Origin: a virus | Direction: 5' to 3' (one strand) | Virus record (IMG/VR): IMGVR_UViG_3300046028_005287 | Location: 1-42,653 of that record | DNA length: 42,653 nucleotides | In this document: piece after piece, positions 32,969 through 40,915 of the stretch | How positions within the stretch are numbered: the first letter of the stretch is position 1 | Layout of the letters: each line of letters starts with the position of its first letter | Position numbers and translations under genes: made by a program | The notes under the pieces: model-generated | What the model saw: only the letters and a program-made list of their open reading frames with translations | Databases searched by the model: none | What the model was told of the DNA's origin: nothing

Positions 32969-34677
32969 TTTGATATCCTACTAAAGTTGTTGACCTTCTC
33001 AAATTTAATTATTGACCTAAACTTATCTTGCAATATATCACCTTTATGACTGATAACAAATAGATTCACATCTTCTAACAGATGTAATATGTTCATCAAA
33101 TACTCTGTTCCATTTGTATCAAGACTTGAATCAAATACTTCGTCAAGGATTAATATATTGGTGTTTGTTGAATTTTTTAATTTAGCAATAGTTCTCCAAG
33201 TGAGCATCAACGCCATGTCGATACGCTGTTTCTCACCTTCACTGAAGGATGCATAACTAAATTCATCACGATGCCTGGATTTTATTGTCTCCTTAAATGA
33301 TTCATCTAAATTAAAATTCACAAAAAAATCAAATGAAGCCAGATATTTGTTGACTACCTTGTTTATGATAGGCAAATATTGCTTGATGATTTTGGTTTTT
33401 ATTCCTGTATCTTTAAGTAGTATCGACGCAGAATCAAGATATACCTTATCATCTATCAACGATTTTCTATGTTCCTCGAGGATAACAAGGTGTTGCTTCA
33501 TTTCATTTAACTTAGTTATCTCTGATTCTAAACCTGTTTTGTTTTTACGCAGTTCGTCAATCTGTTTACCCAACTTATCAATAAACTTTTTTGTTTCTTG
33601 AATAGAGGTTGAGTTGGTTGCAACATTGATTTGGAGACCCTGCAATGTTTTTTGCTTCTCATATATCTTGTTAAGTTTGTTTTGAAATTCCAATATATTG
33701 GATTCCAGTTTACTTAATCCTTGCTGTGATTCAGCTACCTTTTTATCAAGAGATTCTATTTGATGATTCTTAAATGCAGCTTGCATTTCTTGTCTGCATG
33801 TTGGACAATCATCATTATTCTGGAAGAACACAATGTCTTTCTTGAATTTTGAAATGTTATTCTCTATCTGTGACTCAAGTTTGGTAACAGATTTAAGATT
33901 GTTTTCAAGATTCATTTTATCAGAGATTTCTGATATAACAGCATTGATTTCTGCTGTCAGAGTGCTAGTGTTCGCATTTATCTTTCCAATATTATCTTCA
34001 TGTATCTTTATTTCGTTTTCGTACCGTGTGACATATTCTTCATCATTCTGTTTTAGTTTGTCGATATGTGATTGCTGTAAATCAATTGTTGCAGACTTCA
34101 TTTCAATACTCTGCTTGTTTGAAGATACATTTTCTTTATTCAATTGTACCTTGTCTTTCAAGACAGTGTTCATCGTTGAAAATATTTGAATGTCAAGCAA
34201 ATCTTCAATAATTGCTCTACGGTCTGCTGCGGACAATTGCATGAAAGGAACGAATGAAGCAGAACCCAAAATAACAATCTGGGTAAATGATTTGTAGTTC
34301 AATTTCAATATGAACTTCTCAAGATAATCCTGATAATCACGGATTGCAGCATCTTGATTTAACAGTTCATTGTTACAATAAATCTCAAAAACAGCAGGCT
34401 TAATACCTCTGACGATACGATATTCTTTTTTGCCAATAGAAAACTCACATTCAACCAAACAGTCCTTTAAATTGATACTGTTGACTAATTGTGGTTTATT
34501 GATATTACGAAATGCTTTACCGAAAAGAACAAAACATACTGCATCAAGCATAGTAGATTTGCCTGAACCGTTTGCTCCTACAATCAGGGTGTTTGATGAT
34601 TTATTCAGAAAAATTTCTTGGAAATAATTGCCTGTGCTTAGGAAGTTCTTCCATTTAAGTTTTTTAAAGTAAAGCAT
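32965..34677 (-). CDS. 46: Recombination nuclease subunit gp46, Rad50-like
   Basis: A 570-residue SMC-type ATPase (T4 gp46 is 560). Walker A is GANGSGKST (34-42), and a long coiled coil spans about 175-440 with a zinc hook CPTC (291-294). The C-terminal half has the ABC signature (SFSEGEKQRIDMAL) and Walker B LILDEVFDSSLD. With gp47 it resects double-strand ends for recombination-dependent replication. Start and stop touch the neighbouring genes. Confidence 0.95.
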   Translation of the reverse strand: MLYFKKLKWKNFLSTGNYFQEIFLNKSSNTLIVGANGSGKSTMLDAVCFVLFGKAFRNINKPQLVNSINLKDCLVECEFSIGKKEYRIVRGIKPAVFEIYCNNELLNQDAAIRDYQDYLEKFILKLNYKSFTQIVILGSASFVPFMQLSAADRRAIIEDLLDIQIFSTMNTVLKDKVQLNKENVSSNKQSIEMKSATIDLQQSHIDKLKQNDEEYVTRYENEIKIHEDNIGKINANTSTLTAEINAVISEISDKMNLENNLKSVTKLESQIENNISKFKKDIVFFQNNDDCPTCRQEMQAAFKNHQIESLDKKVAESQQGLSKLESNILEFQNKLNKIYEKQKTLQGLQINVATNSTSIQETKKFIDKLGKQIDELRKNKTGLESEITKLNEMKQHLVILEEHRKSLIDDKVYLDSASILLKDTGIKTKIIKQYLPIINKVVNKYLASFDFFVNFNLDESFKETIKSRHRDEFSYASFSEGEKQRIDMALMLTWRTIAKLKNSTNTNILILDEVFDSSLDTNGTEYLMNILHLLEDVNLFVISHKGDILQDKFRSIIKFEKVNNFSRISK

Positions 34678-35006
34678 TAGTGGTTTCTTTTTCCATCAAA
34701 CACACAAACGAAATACAAATCTTCATTATAATTATTATGGACGCGATGGAATTCACCGTCAGGTATAAAGAAAATATCACCAGGTGAAACGCTAAATTCT
34801 TGTTTACCAATTTCAATACTACCTAAACCTGAAATAAACATATAGATTTCTTCCTGACCTTCATGTTTATGTCCACGTGTTGATTGGAACTTATGTAATG
34901 TTGTGCTACTCAAAATCATATTTTTCAGGAACTTATTGTCCTTAAGCAGGTAAACATCTGTATCTTTTACAACTTCTCCTCCTATATCACGAATCTTAAC
35001 CCTCAT
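34677..35006 (-). CDS. Cupin-fold small protein between gp46 and gp47
   Basis: A 109-residue single-domain cupin. GHKHEGQEEIYMFISGLG (about 54-71) holds the first metal motif (two His and Glu), and GDIFFIPDGEFHRVHN the second (His). The metal set is complete, so it may bind Fe or Mn; substrate unknown. It overlaps gp47 by four bases and abuts gp46, splitting the usually adjacent pair. It resembles sugar isomerase-type or sensor cupins; neither can be chosen. Confidence 0.8.
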   Translation of the reverse strand: MRVKIRDIGGEVVKDTDVYLLKDNKFLKNMILSSTTLHKFQSTRGHKHEGQEEIYMFISGLGSIEIGKQEFSVSPGDIFFIPDGEFHRVHNNYNEDLYFVCVFDGKRNH

Positions 35007-36067
35007 TCCATTTTCTCCATTGATTCCACATATAACGTTTTCATTAACACTTTCAGCTTATCAGATTTAACGGGCAATGTCAACCCATCAATATACTTGT
35101 TCAGAATTGTCATTGTATCTTCTGCCTGATTGATAATTTCATCATCATCAGTGATATCTGTTTCGGTAAAATCTTCAACAATAGAAATATCAGATGCACC
35201 AATTCGGTAAAGATTCTCTAACACAGTATCAAACAAATATGGATTCTGCTTATTGATTACCACTATTTTTATGTAAGTTTCTTTTAAAGCAGAGTAGTCA
35301 TACTTTTTCCAGTATTCAAAGTCTTGTGAAACGTCATCATAATTTATTTTATGAAATATATGGTATGGATTTTCAATGAATTCAATTTCACGGGTTTCTG
35401 TATCAAACACATGGAATCCTCGCTTATCACCATAATCTGCCCAGGTAATTTCATATTGATTACCTAAATATGTGATGTTACCTTGTGTAGATTTATGGTG
35501 AAAGTGACCTGATAGAACGGTATCAAACTTCTCAAATAGTTTGACATCCATACCTTCATGACAAATATTGCCTCTATCCATTTCAAAACCGGAAATTTCA
35601 AAGTGACCAAAAACAATTTCACTCTTTGTTTCATTCAAGAATTGTAGTGTTGAATCATAGTTGCTGGAATTAATCCAAGGAACTAGGCATACTTTAGTTC
35701 CATCATATTCACGTTCAACAGGATTAATGAAAACATTTATGTTTTTGTAATGGTCGAATAATTCCTGCATCGAATTAATTTCGTTTGTGTTTTTATAGGT
35801 AACATCATGATTACCTACAATTACATCCATTTTTATATTGTTGTCCGCTAAAACGTCGAAGAATCTTTTTCTCCAAGAATTCAGGGTAACATAGTTAATA
35901 AACTTCCGCCTATCAACAACATCACCTAAATGACAAACCTGTTGGATGTTATTCTCTTTCAAGTATGGAAAGAATATATTTTCCCAAAACTTGAAAAAGA
36001 ATTCATTAAATATTGAACTGTCACCTCTGGCTCCGGCGTGGGTGTCATTTATTATGGCTATCCGCAT
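35003..36067 (-). CDS. 47: Recombination nuclease subunit gp47, Mre11-like
   Basis: A 354-residue metallophosphoesterase (T4 gp47 is 339). Metal motifs are in order: NDTHAGARG, HLGDVVDRRKF, VIVGNHDV, IVFGHFEISGF and LSGHFHHKS. It forms the nuclease partner of gp46. The C-terminal part is an acidic tail region. It overlaps the TagD-like gene upstream by 23 bases. Confidence 0.95.
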   Translation of the reverse strand: MRIAIINDTHAGARGDSSIFNEFFFKFWENIFFPYLKENNIQQVCHLGDVVDRRKFINYVTLNSWRKRFFDVLADNNIKMDVIVGNHDVTYKNTNEINSMQELFDHYKNINVFINPVEREYDGTKVCLVPWINSSNYDSTLQFLNETKSEIVFGHFEISGFEMDRGNICHEGMDVKLFEKFDTVLSGHFHHKSTQGNITYLGNQYEITWADYGDKRGFHVFDTETREIEFIENPYHIFHKINYDDVSQDFEYWKKYDYSALKETYIKIVVINKQNPYLFDTVLENLYRIGASDISIVEDFTETDITDDDEIINQAEDTMTILNKYIDGLTLPVKSDKLKVLMKTLYVESMEKME

Positions 36068-36497
36068 TGGGTTCTCTTTTCACATATTCACGCACATATG
36101 TTCTTGTGCGTAGTTCACTACTACTAAAATGGTGGTCACGACGATTAAAAACTATATCAATGCCACGGGAATTGCAAATATCTTTACCTGTAAAGTCTTG
36201 ATTTTTGTATTCCTCACCAATGATTCTAACATTAATCGGGAAGGATTGCAAGATTTCTTTTAGGTCATTTTCGCTAGAATACGGTACAATTTCATCAACA
36301 TACTTTACCGCTTTAAGCTGAATGTACCGTTCAACTACCGATTGTATGGGTTTGTTCTTAGTGTCTGGTCTATCAATTGTTGGGTCAGTTTGGAGACCCA
36401 CAATCAAATAATCACATTTTGTTTTTGCTTCCTCAAGCATAAGAATATGCCCAGCGTGAAGTAAATCAAATGCGCTGCAAGTAAATCCTACTCTCAT
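36045..36497 (-). CDS. TagD-like nucleotidyltransferase
   Basis: About 150 residues. GFTCSAFDLLHAGHI contains the HxGH motif, and FSSSELRTR the xSSxxR motif, as in glycerol-3-phosphate or related cytidylyltransferases. Residues between (VERYIQLKAVKYVDEIV) are typical. I chose the ATG at 36497 with GAGGTGATT just upstream rather than a GTG at 36503. Likely reaction: activation of a small phosphate compound as CDP or ADP derivative. It is separate from the larger nucleotidyltransferase at 2578-4689. Substrate unknown. Confidence 0.85.
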   Translation of the reverse strand: MRVGFTCSAFDLLHAGHILMLEEAKTKCDYLIVGLQTDPTIDRPDTKNKPIQSVVERYIQLKAVKYVDEIVPYSSENDLKEILQSFPINVRIIGEEYKNQDFTGKDICNSRGIDIVFNRRDHHFSSSELRTRTYVREYVKREPNADSHNK

Positions 36498-36504
36498 AAT
36501 CACC

Positions 36505-37065
36505 TCAAATTTCGTCTAGTTGTTGAACATTTGTTTCAATAAAATTTTCGATACCTTTCGTGATACCTTTTTTCTTTTTCTTAGACTTTTTAGTTTCTTC
36601 AAATGTATGAATGAACTCTGATATATTATCATACATTGCAAAAGGTTTAATGTTTCCATTCTCATCCTCGTAAAGTGCATCTTCACCGAGAATGCCACAC
36701 TGTTCTGTTGCTTTATATTTTACATATAATTGTTTTTTCTCGCGGGCAATTCTCCTAAGAAATGCAAAATATATTATTTGGGTAAAATAAGCAAATGGAT
36801 TTTTAGATTTGTTTGGGTCAAAATTTCTGAAATACAGAATACAGTTTTCTATTGCGTCACCTATCATTTCCTCTTTGAAGGAATACATTACAAAGTTTGG
36901 TTTTCTTGCTAGATGTTCGGCAATCTTCATAAAACATTCGCCAATATAATTAGGTATTGATGGCTCCAGTTTATTTTGTTTTTTTGCTTCTGAACATCTT
37001 TCATGATAGTCTACCAACGCATTTAAAAAATCTGTGTTGTTTACATAGTGTGCTTTTTTACTCAT
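36505..37065 (-). CDS. 55: Late-transcription sigma factor gp55
   Basis: A 186-residue protein matching T4 gp55 (185), a minimal sigma factor that directs host RNA polymerase to TATAAATA. Recognisable segments: NALVDYHERCSEAKKQNK, PPNYIGECF-like PNYIGECFMKIAEHLARKPNF, FRNFDPNKSKNPFAYFTQIIYFAFLRRIARE. It ends with a basic Lys stretch and LDEI tail used for clamp binding in T4. Its presence matches the late boxes in the window. Confidence 0.93.
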   Translation of the reverse strand: MSKKAHYVNNTDFLNALVDYHERCSEAKKQNKLEPSIPNYIGECFMKIAEHLARKPNFVMYSFKEEMIGDAIENCILYFRNFDPNKSKNPFAYFTQIIYFAFLRRIAREKKQLYVKYKATEQCGILGEDALYEDENGNIKPFAMYDNISEFIHTFEETKKSKKKKKGITKGIENFIETNVQQLDEI

Positions 37066-37084
37066 TATTTACCTTCTTTTTCTA

Positions 37085-37113
37085 TTGACAGGCATATACC
37101 AGTGCGATATAAT
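37085..37113 (+). promoter_or_regulatory. Perfect promoter on the opposite strand
   Basis: On the plus strand TTGACA (37085-37090), a 17-base spacer, TATAAT (37108-37113), flanked by CTA upstream like the minus-strand early promoters. All genes here run the other way, so it would make an antisense RNA into the Sm-like gene and uvsW. An inverted repeat (37131-37139 with 37170-37178) lies downstream; no terminator was found. Confidence 0.75.
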
Positions 37114-37126
37114 GCTGTGTCGCCTT

Positions 37127-37549
37127 TCAATGAATCAATTTATTAGCTTTAGGTTGAGACTGAAAGAGTATTGATTCATCAAAGTCACTAATGTCCTCAT
37201 TATCCAATTCATCATCAAACATCTGATAATCATATTCATCATCAGATGGTGGTGCAGCATCTATCTGCTCATACAAATCAATAATAGTTTTATTATAGAA
37301 TTCAATAAGAGAATCTTTTAGTTCTACAATAAAAAGAACATCATCATTATATATACATGCTTGATTGTTCTTTAACAATTCGATTGGCAACCAAGGTATC
37401 ATCATCATTATATTTTTACCTTCAGGAGACCTTTTCATCAAAACTGTCATAGGCTCATGAACCATTATAGTTTCTTTATCATCATTTTGCTTATAGTTAG
37501 CAATAATATCTTCACCACTTTGCATTCTGATTAATACAACTTGATTCAT
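37127..37549 (-). CDS. Sm-like small phage protein with acidic tail
   Basis: A 140-residue protein. The first 95 residues (MNQVVLIRMQSGEDIIANYK..., EPMTVLM, MMMIPWLPIELLKNNQ, VLFIVE) form an Sm-like strand pattern like the protein at 19861-20154, with a short helix (FYNKTIIDLYEQ). The last 45 residues are very acidic. Such proteins recur in T4-like marine phages. It overlaps the C-terminal UvsW ORF by four bases and lies over the antisense promoter. Function unknown. Confidence 0.6.
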   Translation of the reverse strand: MNQVVLIRMQSGEDIIANYKQNDDKETIMVHEPMTVLMKRSPEGKNIMMMIPWLPIELLKNNQACIYNDDVLFIVELKDSLIEFYNKTIIDLYEQIDAAPPSDDEYDYQMFDDELDNEDISDFDESILFQSQPKANKLIH

Positions 37550-38460
37550 AGTTTTAATCCTATTTCGTAAAATTTGTATTCAAACTTTTCTTCTTCGTAT
37601 ATTTTAACACGTTCAATGAAATGTTTCAATGTAAAGTTGGTATATTTACCTATTCTCAAATCATCTGATATATCATATAATGTAGCTTCATCTTTATTAT
37701 CACCTATTCTAAGACCTCTACCAATTGATTGAAGATTTCTGATTCTCGATTTTGATGGTGAAGCAAAAACAACATTATGGAGATTCTTGATATTAATACC
37801 TGTTGAAAATGTTCCATATGATGCAATGATAATAGCATCTTTTTCCTTTTCTGTTATCTCACGAATAGATTCGCGTATTTCAACATCTGTGCCACCAAAA
37901 ACAAAAAAGACTTTTCTTTTACCCTTTTCATCATTGATTAAATCAAATAGAACTCTACCATGTTTCTCAACAAACTGGAATAATATAAGTGAATTGCCGT
38001 TTAGTGATAATGCTAAATTTTTAATGAATCTATTTCTATGTGGATTAGAAACAATATAATCAATTTCTGTTTTATATTCCCAACTTTCTTTTCTTGCTAG
38101 TTTACAAATTTCTTCTGGATATTTTAATATGAGACATTTGATTTTGAATGCAGCCAGATATTTGTTATCCATCAATTCTTTTGTTGTTGTTGCCTTATAC
38201 ACATGTCCAAAAAGACCTTCTAAAACTAATTTGTGAGTGTTTGTTCCATCTAGTGTACCTGTGCAACCAATCCGATATGCAGCATTAACAAGTCCTGTCA
38301 TGATTGTTGTTAATGATTTAGCTTTAAATAAATGGGCTTCATCTCCTAAAACGAAATCAAACTGCTCAAAATATTCAGGTGAGTTTTTGTAAATTGATTG
38401 CCAGGTGGATATGATAAAAGGTGATGGTATTTGTATATTTTCTATTTTTTTAATTTTCAT
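37546..38460 (-). CDS. uvsW: UvsW helicase, C-terminal half as a separate ORF
   Basis: A 304-residue ORF holding the second part of UvsW: ISTWQSIYKN, VLGDEAHLF (DEAH box, 40-43), TGTLDG (motif III-like), IIASYGTFSTGINIKNLHNVV and QSIGRGLRIG (motif VI). The Walker A half is the separate upstream ORF. Residues 1-12 (MKIKKIENIQIP) are not UvsW-like and probably belong to an insertion. It has no ribosome site but begins two bases after the stop of the first half, in another frame, so reinitiation would be needed. UvsW remodels recombination and origin intermediates. Confidence 0.85.
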   Translation of the reverse strand: MKIKKIENIQIPSPFIISTWQSIYKNSPEYFEQFDFVLGDEAHLFKAKSLTTIMTGLVNAAYRIGCTGTLDGTNTHKLVLEGLFGHVYKATTTKELMDNKYLAAFKIKCLILKYPEEICKLARKESWEYKTEIDYIVSNPHRNRFIKNLALSLNGNSLILFQFVEKHGRVLFDLINDEKGKRKVFFVFGGTDVEIRESIREITEKEKDAIIIASYGTFSTGINIKNLHNVVFASPSKSRIRNLQSIGRGLRIGDNKDEATLYDISDDLRIGKYTNFTLKHFIERVKIYEEEKFEYKFYEIGLKL

Positions 38461-38462
38461 AT

Positions 38463-39206
38463 TTATAATAATTCATCTTCAATTGATAAATTTTTAGCCA
38501 ATATTGTACCTCTTTTTGTTTTTAATTGTTGATTAGGCTTAAAATAACAAACTTCATTATTCTCTAAGGTTACTTTTATTCTATCCACCTTTGGATTTTT
38601 ATCTTTTCCTGCCATTATTATTGATATTTCATCATCAACATTGAAATCTTTATCATTTTTTGAGTAATCCCCGAAGTCATTAAACATTTGATAACAAAGA
38701 GATGTAGTTGGAACTACAAGTATACCTTTTTTTGTTGTTGTCTGTAGGTATCTGACAACAAGATATAAAAATAGAGATTTACCTGATGCTGTTGGTGATA
38801 ATAGCATCAATCTTTTGTTTCTGATTGATTGAAGAAACGATTTTAATTGATAATCACGGACTTCTAATTCTTTAGGTAAATTTAGTGTTGATATAAAATC
38901 AACTGCTTCTTTTACTGAAAATTCTTGTGTTACGGTTATATCTGAGTCTATTTCTAAAGTGTAATTACGTTCTTCGCAGAATTTTTGTATGTAAGGAACA
39001 AGACCGTGATATATCGTGAATGTTCTTAGGTCAGCAAGTCTTATTTTACCATCCCACAGTTTTTTCTTAAACGCTGGTGTGAATTGAAATCCAGGAACAT
39101 AAAATTCAAAGTAGATTGATAATTCTTGTGCAATATGTTTCTCACACTCAAATTTTATATACGCTTCATTTAACTTATGAAGTTTTAAATCAATTTCCAC
39201 CGACAA
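38463..39206 (-). CDS. uvsW: UvsW helicase, N-terminal half with intein-like tail
   Basis: A 247-residue ORF. Residues 1-200 match the first part of UvsW: FVPGF-like YVPGFQFTPAFKKKLWDGKI, VRDYQLKSFLQ and Walker A SPTASGKS (137-144), then VVPTTSLCYQMFNDF. The last 40 residues are foreign: VTLENNEVCYF, LKTKRGTILAKNLSIEDELL, resembling the block-B part of a Hint/intein domain. The stop TAA is followed by the second half in a different frame. Active-site intein residues (Cys1, TxxH) and the endonuclease are missing, so self-splicing is not expected. It overlaps uvsY by 17 bases. Confidence 0.85.
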   Translation of the reverse strand: MSVEIDLKLHKLNEAYIKFECEKHIAQELSIYFEFYVPGFQFTPAFKKKLWDGKIRLADLRTFTIYHGLVPYIQKFCEERNYTLEIDSDITVTQEFSVKEAVDFISTLNLPKELEVRDYQLKSFLQSIRNKRLMLLSPTASGKSLFLYLVVRYLQTTTKKGILVVPTTSLCYQMFNDFGDYSKNDKDFNVDDEISIIMAGKDKNPKVDRIKVTLENNEVCYFKPNQQLKTKRGTILAKNLSIEDELL

Positions 39207-39624
39207 ATCTTTCCCATGCTATAAAGTCCTTCAATTGGAAGGTTCTTGAATTTAATTCTTTTAATACGCTCATGCAAACATCAACAATTTCATCATGCAT
39301 TTCTTTTTTCTTTTTACATTCAAACAAATCTTCATCGCTTTCCATGTATATTGAAACATCTGCTTTAAGTATATAAGGGAACGGTTGCCAACCATTTTGT
39401 TCAAGTGATTTTTGGTCCATCTTACCTGTATAATATTCCCACTTCAAGCGTTTCAGTTTATTGAAATTGAATTCTTCATTCTTTGAAAGTTTTCTATTAT
39501 TAGATAGAATAGTCAGATATTTGCTATGCAGTATAGGTATATTAATCAATTCACGACCAGGTTCTGTTCTATCTACAACAGAATCTTTTTTCCACATATC
39601 TAAAACATTTTGTAAATCATTCAT
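39190..39624 (-). CDS. uvsY: UvsY recombination mediator
   Basis: A 144-residue protein (T4 UvsY is 137) that loads UvsX onto single-stranded DNA. It keeps the T4-like layout: an N-terminal DLQNVLDMWKKDSVVDRTE, the LKRLKWEYYTGKMDQ segment, and a C-terminal LKELNSRTFQLKDFIAWERF. I start it at 39624, where AAAGGAGATATT precedes ATG; an upstream reading lacks this. It overlaps the UvsW N-half by 17 bases, the usual T4 neighbour. Confidence 0.9.
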   Translation of the reverse strand: MNDLQNVLDMWKKDSVVDRTEPGRELINIPILHSKYLTILSNNRKLSKNEEFNFNKLKRLKWEYYTGKMDQKSLEQNGWQPFPYILKADVSIYMESDEDLFECKKKKEMHDEIVDVCMSVLKELNSRTFQLKDFIAWERFVGGN

Positions 39625-39643
39625 AGAATATCTCCTTTGATGG

Positions 39644-39672
39644 AGTATAACACACATCAATAATTATTGCAA
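39644..39672 (-). promoter_or_regulatory. Possible promoter upstream of uvsY
   Basis: Minus strand: TTGCAA (39672-39667), 17-base spacer, TATACT (39649-39644). The -35 matches only four of six. Start near 39637 would fit the ATG at 39624. Confidence 0.5.
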
Positions 39673-39694
39673 CTTAAAAATTTATTATTACCTA

Positions 39695-40222
39695 TTAAAA
39701 CAGCTTTTCGATATCGTAATATGCATATCTGAAAGTAGCATCTGCTGTCATTATGTTTTCAGGACTATCTGATGCAGAAACGACAAAGGTGGATAATGAA
39801 ATTGGAAAACAATCAACAAATTTAAATCTATAATAAGGTGTATTAGATGATGAATATAGTGTGATAGATGCATCCGAATACTGCGGAGTTTTTGTTGAAC
39901 CGCCACTGACGCCTTTTGATAGTTTACCCAATCTTACATATTCTTCAAATTCAGAAGGAAATGTCATTGCACGAACCCAATCGTGTATTTCCAACCATGA
40001 TTTAAGTTCTTCATCTATAATGAAGGTAACATTTAGTAAATCATAAATTATTTTTTCGCCCGGTGAATATAAGTCAACAAATGGTGTATTTCTTACTGCT
40101 TCTGATAAAGAAACTCCAGGTATAGATACGCCTTGGCAAAAAAATTGCATATTAGGAATACGCCCAAAAGATAGCGTAAACTTATTAGGATGTAATGTGT
40201 TTATGTTTGTTGGTGTAGTCAT
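39695..40222 (-). CDS. Tail-tube-like structural protein
   Basis: A 175-residue protein: FTLSFGRIPNMQFFCQGVSIPGVSL, then YDLLNVTFIIDEELKSWLEIHDWV and a beta-rich end (DATFRYAYYDIEKLF). This resembles T4 gp19-type tube proteins or related baseplate-tube initiators in T4-like phages, but is shorter and lacks clear identity to gp19. Its position next to uvsY, separated from gp23 by a homing-type gene, is that of a small structural gene in relatives. A late box lies only six bases from the ATG. Whether it is the main tube subunit is uncertain. Confidence 0.65.
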   Translation of the reverse strand: MTTPTNINTLHPNKFTLSFGRIPNMQFFCQGVSIPGVSLSEAVRNTPFVDLYSPGEKIIYDLLNVTFIIDEELKSWLEIHDWVRAMTFPSEFEEYVRLGKLSKGVSGGSTKTPQYSDASITLYSSSNTPYYRFKFVDCFPISLSTFVVSASDSPENIMTADATFRYAYYDIEKLF

Positions 40223-40227
40223 ATCTT

Positions 40228-40235
40228 TATTTATA
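40228..40235 (-). promoter_or_regulatory. Late promoter box abutting the tube-like gene
   Basis: TATAAATA, minus strand, ending six bases before the ATG at 40222; its TAA is also the stop of the HNH gene. A late start here would be almost leaderless, so it may act poorly or be coincidental. Confidence 0.45.
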
Positions 40236-40788
40236 GTGCCTTTTTACAAGACCATCCTTTAACCAAAGATTTATGCATATTTCCTTGGTCTAAATTGTTT
40301 TCTCTACAGAATTTAGATAAATTGGTTATTTCAAAAATTTTTCCTTCAGAATTTGTTATTACATATTTTTTTTGTCTAATTTCTGCGACCCTTTGTTTCT
40401 GGTAATCTGTATTTTTCTTTCCTTTTAATGATTCTGAAATATTCTTTTTATGTTTATCTGATAAAAGTTTACCTTTTTTAGATTGACTTATTTTCCTTTT
40501 GGAATCTTCTGAATATCTAAACGTTTTTCTGAAATTACTAATCTTGTCACCAAAACCTTCTGGTTTCTTTTTTCCTTTTTGTGCCATAGCTAAACCTTTT
40601 AATATTTCATCTTTTCCTATGCACCCAGATAAACCTTTCCATGCATAATAATCTTCTATTTTACCATATTGTTCATATAAAATGCGATGTGCATCTGCAT
40701 GTTCTTCTATTGTCAATTCAATTAGATTGGTTGATTCATTTGTTCCTCCAGCATGTTTTGGTATAATGTGATGTTTATGTTTTATCAT
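40231..40788 (-). CDS. HNH/NUMOD3 homing endonuclease
   Basis: A 185-residue protein. The N-terminus HKHHIIPKHAGGTNESTNLIEL and EEHADAH (about 3-33) is an HNH nuclease core. Residues 90-130 (YSEDSKRKISQSKKGKLLSD, NISESLKGKK) are NUMOD3 DNA-binding repeats. FEITNLSKFCRENNLDQGN near the end is a NUMOD1-like helix-turn-helix. It is a free-standing homing gene inserted between gp23 and the tube-like gene, with a late box (40824-40831). Its stop codon lies inside the next gene's late box. Confidence 0.88.
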   Translation of the reverse strand: MIKHKHHIIPKHAGGTNESTNLIELTIEEHADAHRILYEQYGKIEDYYAWKGLSGCIGKDEILKGLAMAQKGKKKPEGFGDKISNFRKTFRYSEDSKRKISQSKKGKLLSDKHKKNISESLKGKKNTDYQKQRVAEIRQKKYVITNSEGKIFEITNLSKFCRENNLDQGNMHKSLVKGWSCKKAL

Positions 40789-40823
40789 TTTTATTTTTTT
40801 CCAATTTACTAATATTATGTAAT

Positions 40824-40831
40824 TATTTATA
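40824..40831 (-). promoter_or_regulatory. T4-type late promoter box of HNH gene
   Basis: An exact TATAAATA on the minus strand, 36 bases before the HNH start, directly adjoining the U-tract of the gp23 terminator. Confidence 0.75.
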
Positions 40832-40833
40832 AA

Positions 40834-40861
40834 AAAATGGACTTCCGAAGAAGTCCATTTT
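40834..40861 (-). terminator. UUCG-capped terminator after gp23
   Basis: Minus strand: AAAATGGACTTC, TTCG, GAAGTCCATTTT, a perfect 12-bp stem with a C(UUCG)G cap and T-tract. It matches the T4 style of terminator and would end the capsid operon 55 bases after the gp23 stop. Confidence 0.9.
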
Positions 40862-40867
40862 AAGTTT

Positions 40868-40909
40868 ATTGTTATCGTTTATTATAATTATTATATCAAA
40901 GATAACAAT
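40868..40909 (-). repeat. Inverted repeat just after gp23 stop
   Basis: ATTGTTATC (40868-40876) and GATAACAAT (40901-40909) form a perfect 9-bp arm pair with a 24-base AT-rich loop, between the gp23 stop and the UUCG terminator. It could protect the mRNA 3' end; no function shown. Confidence 0.5.
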
Positions 40910-40915
40910 ACTAAC

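Noticed and set aside
37131-37178. Inverted repeat as a terminator for the antisense RNA
   Set aside because: Nine-bp AT-rich arms with a 30-base loop and no T-tract; too weak to call a terminator.
38460-38467. TATAAATA at the uvsW split
   Set aside because: It overlaps the ATG of the second half, so a transcript from it would start after the start codon.
217-39376. Other plus-strand ORFs of 60-120 residues
   Set aside because: All lie opposite well-supported minus-strand genes, have shadow composition and no family resemblance.
39624-39660. Twelve-residue N-terminal extension of UvsY
   Set aside because: It would run through the likely -10 box and lacks a ribosome site; the ATG at 39624 has AAAGGAG and matches UvsY length.
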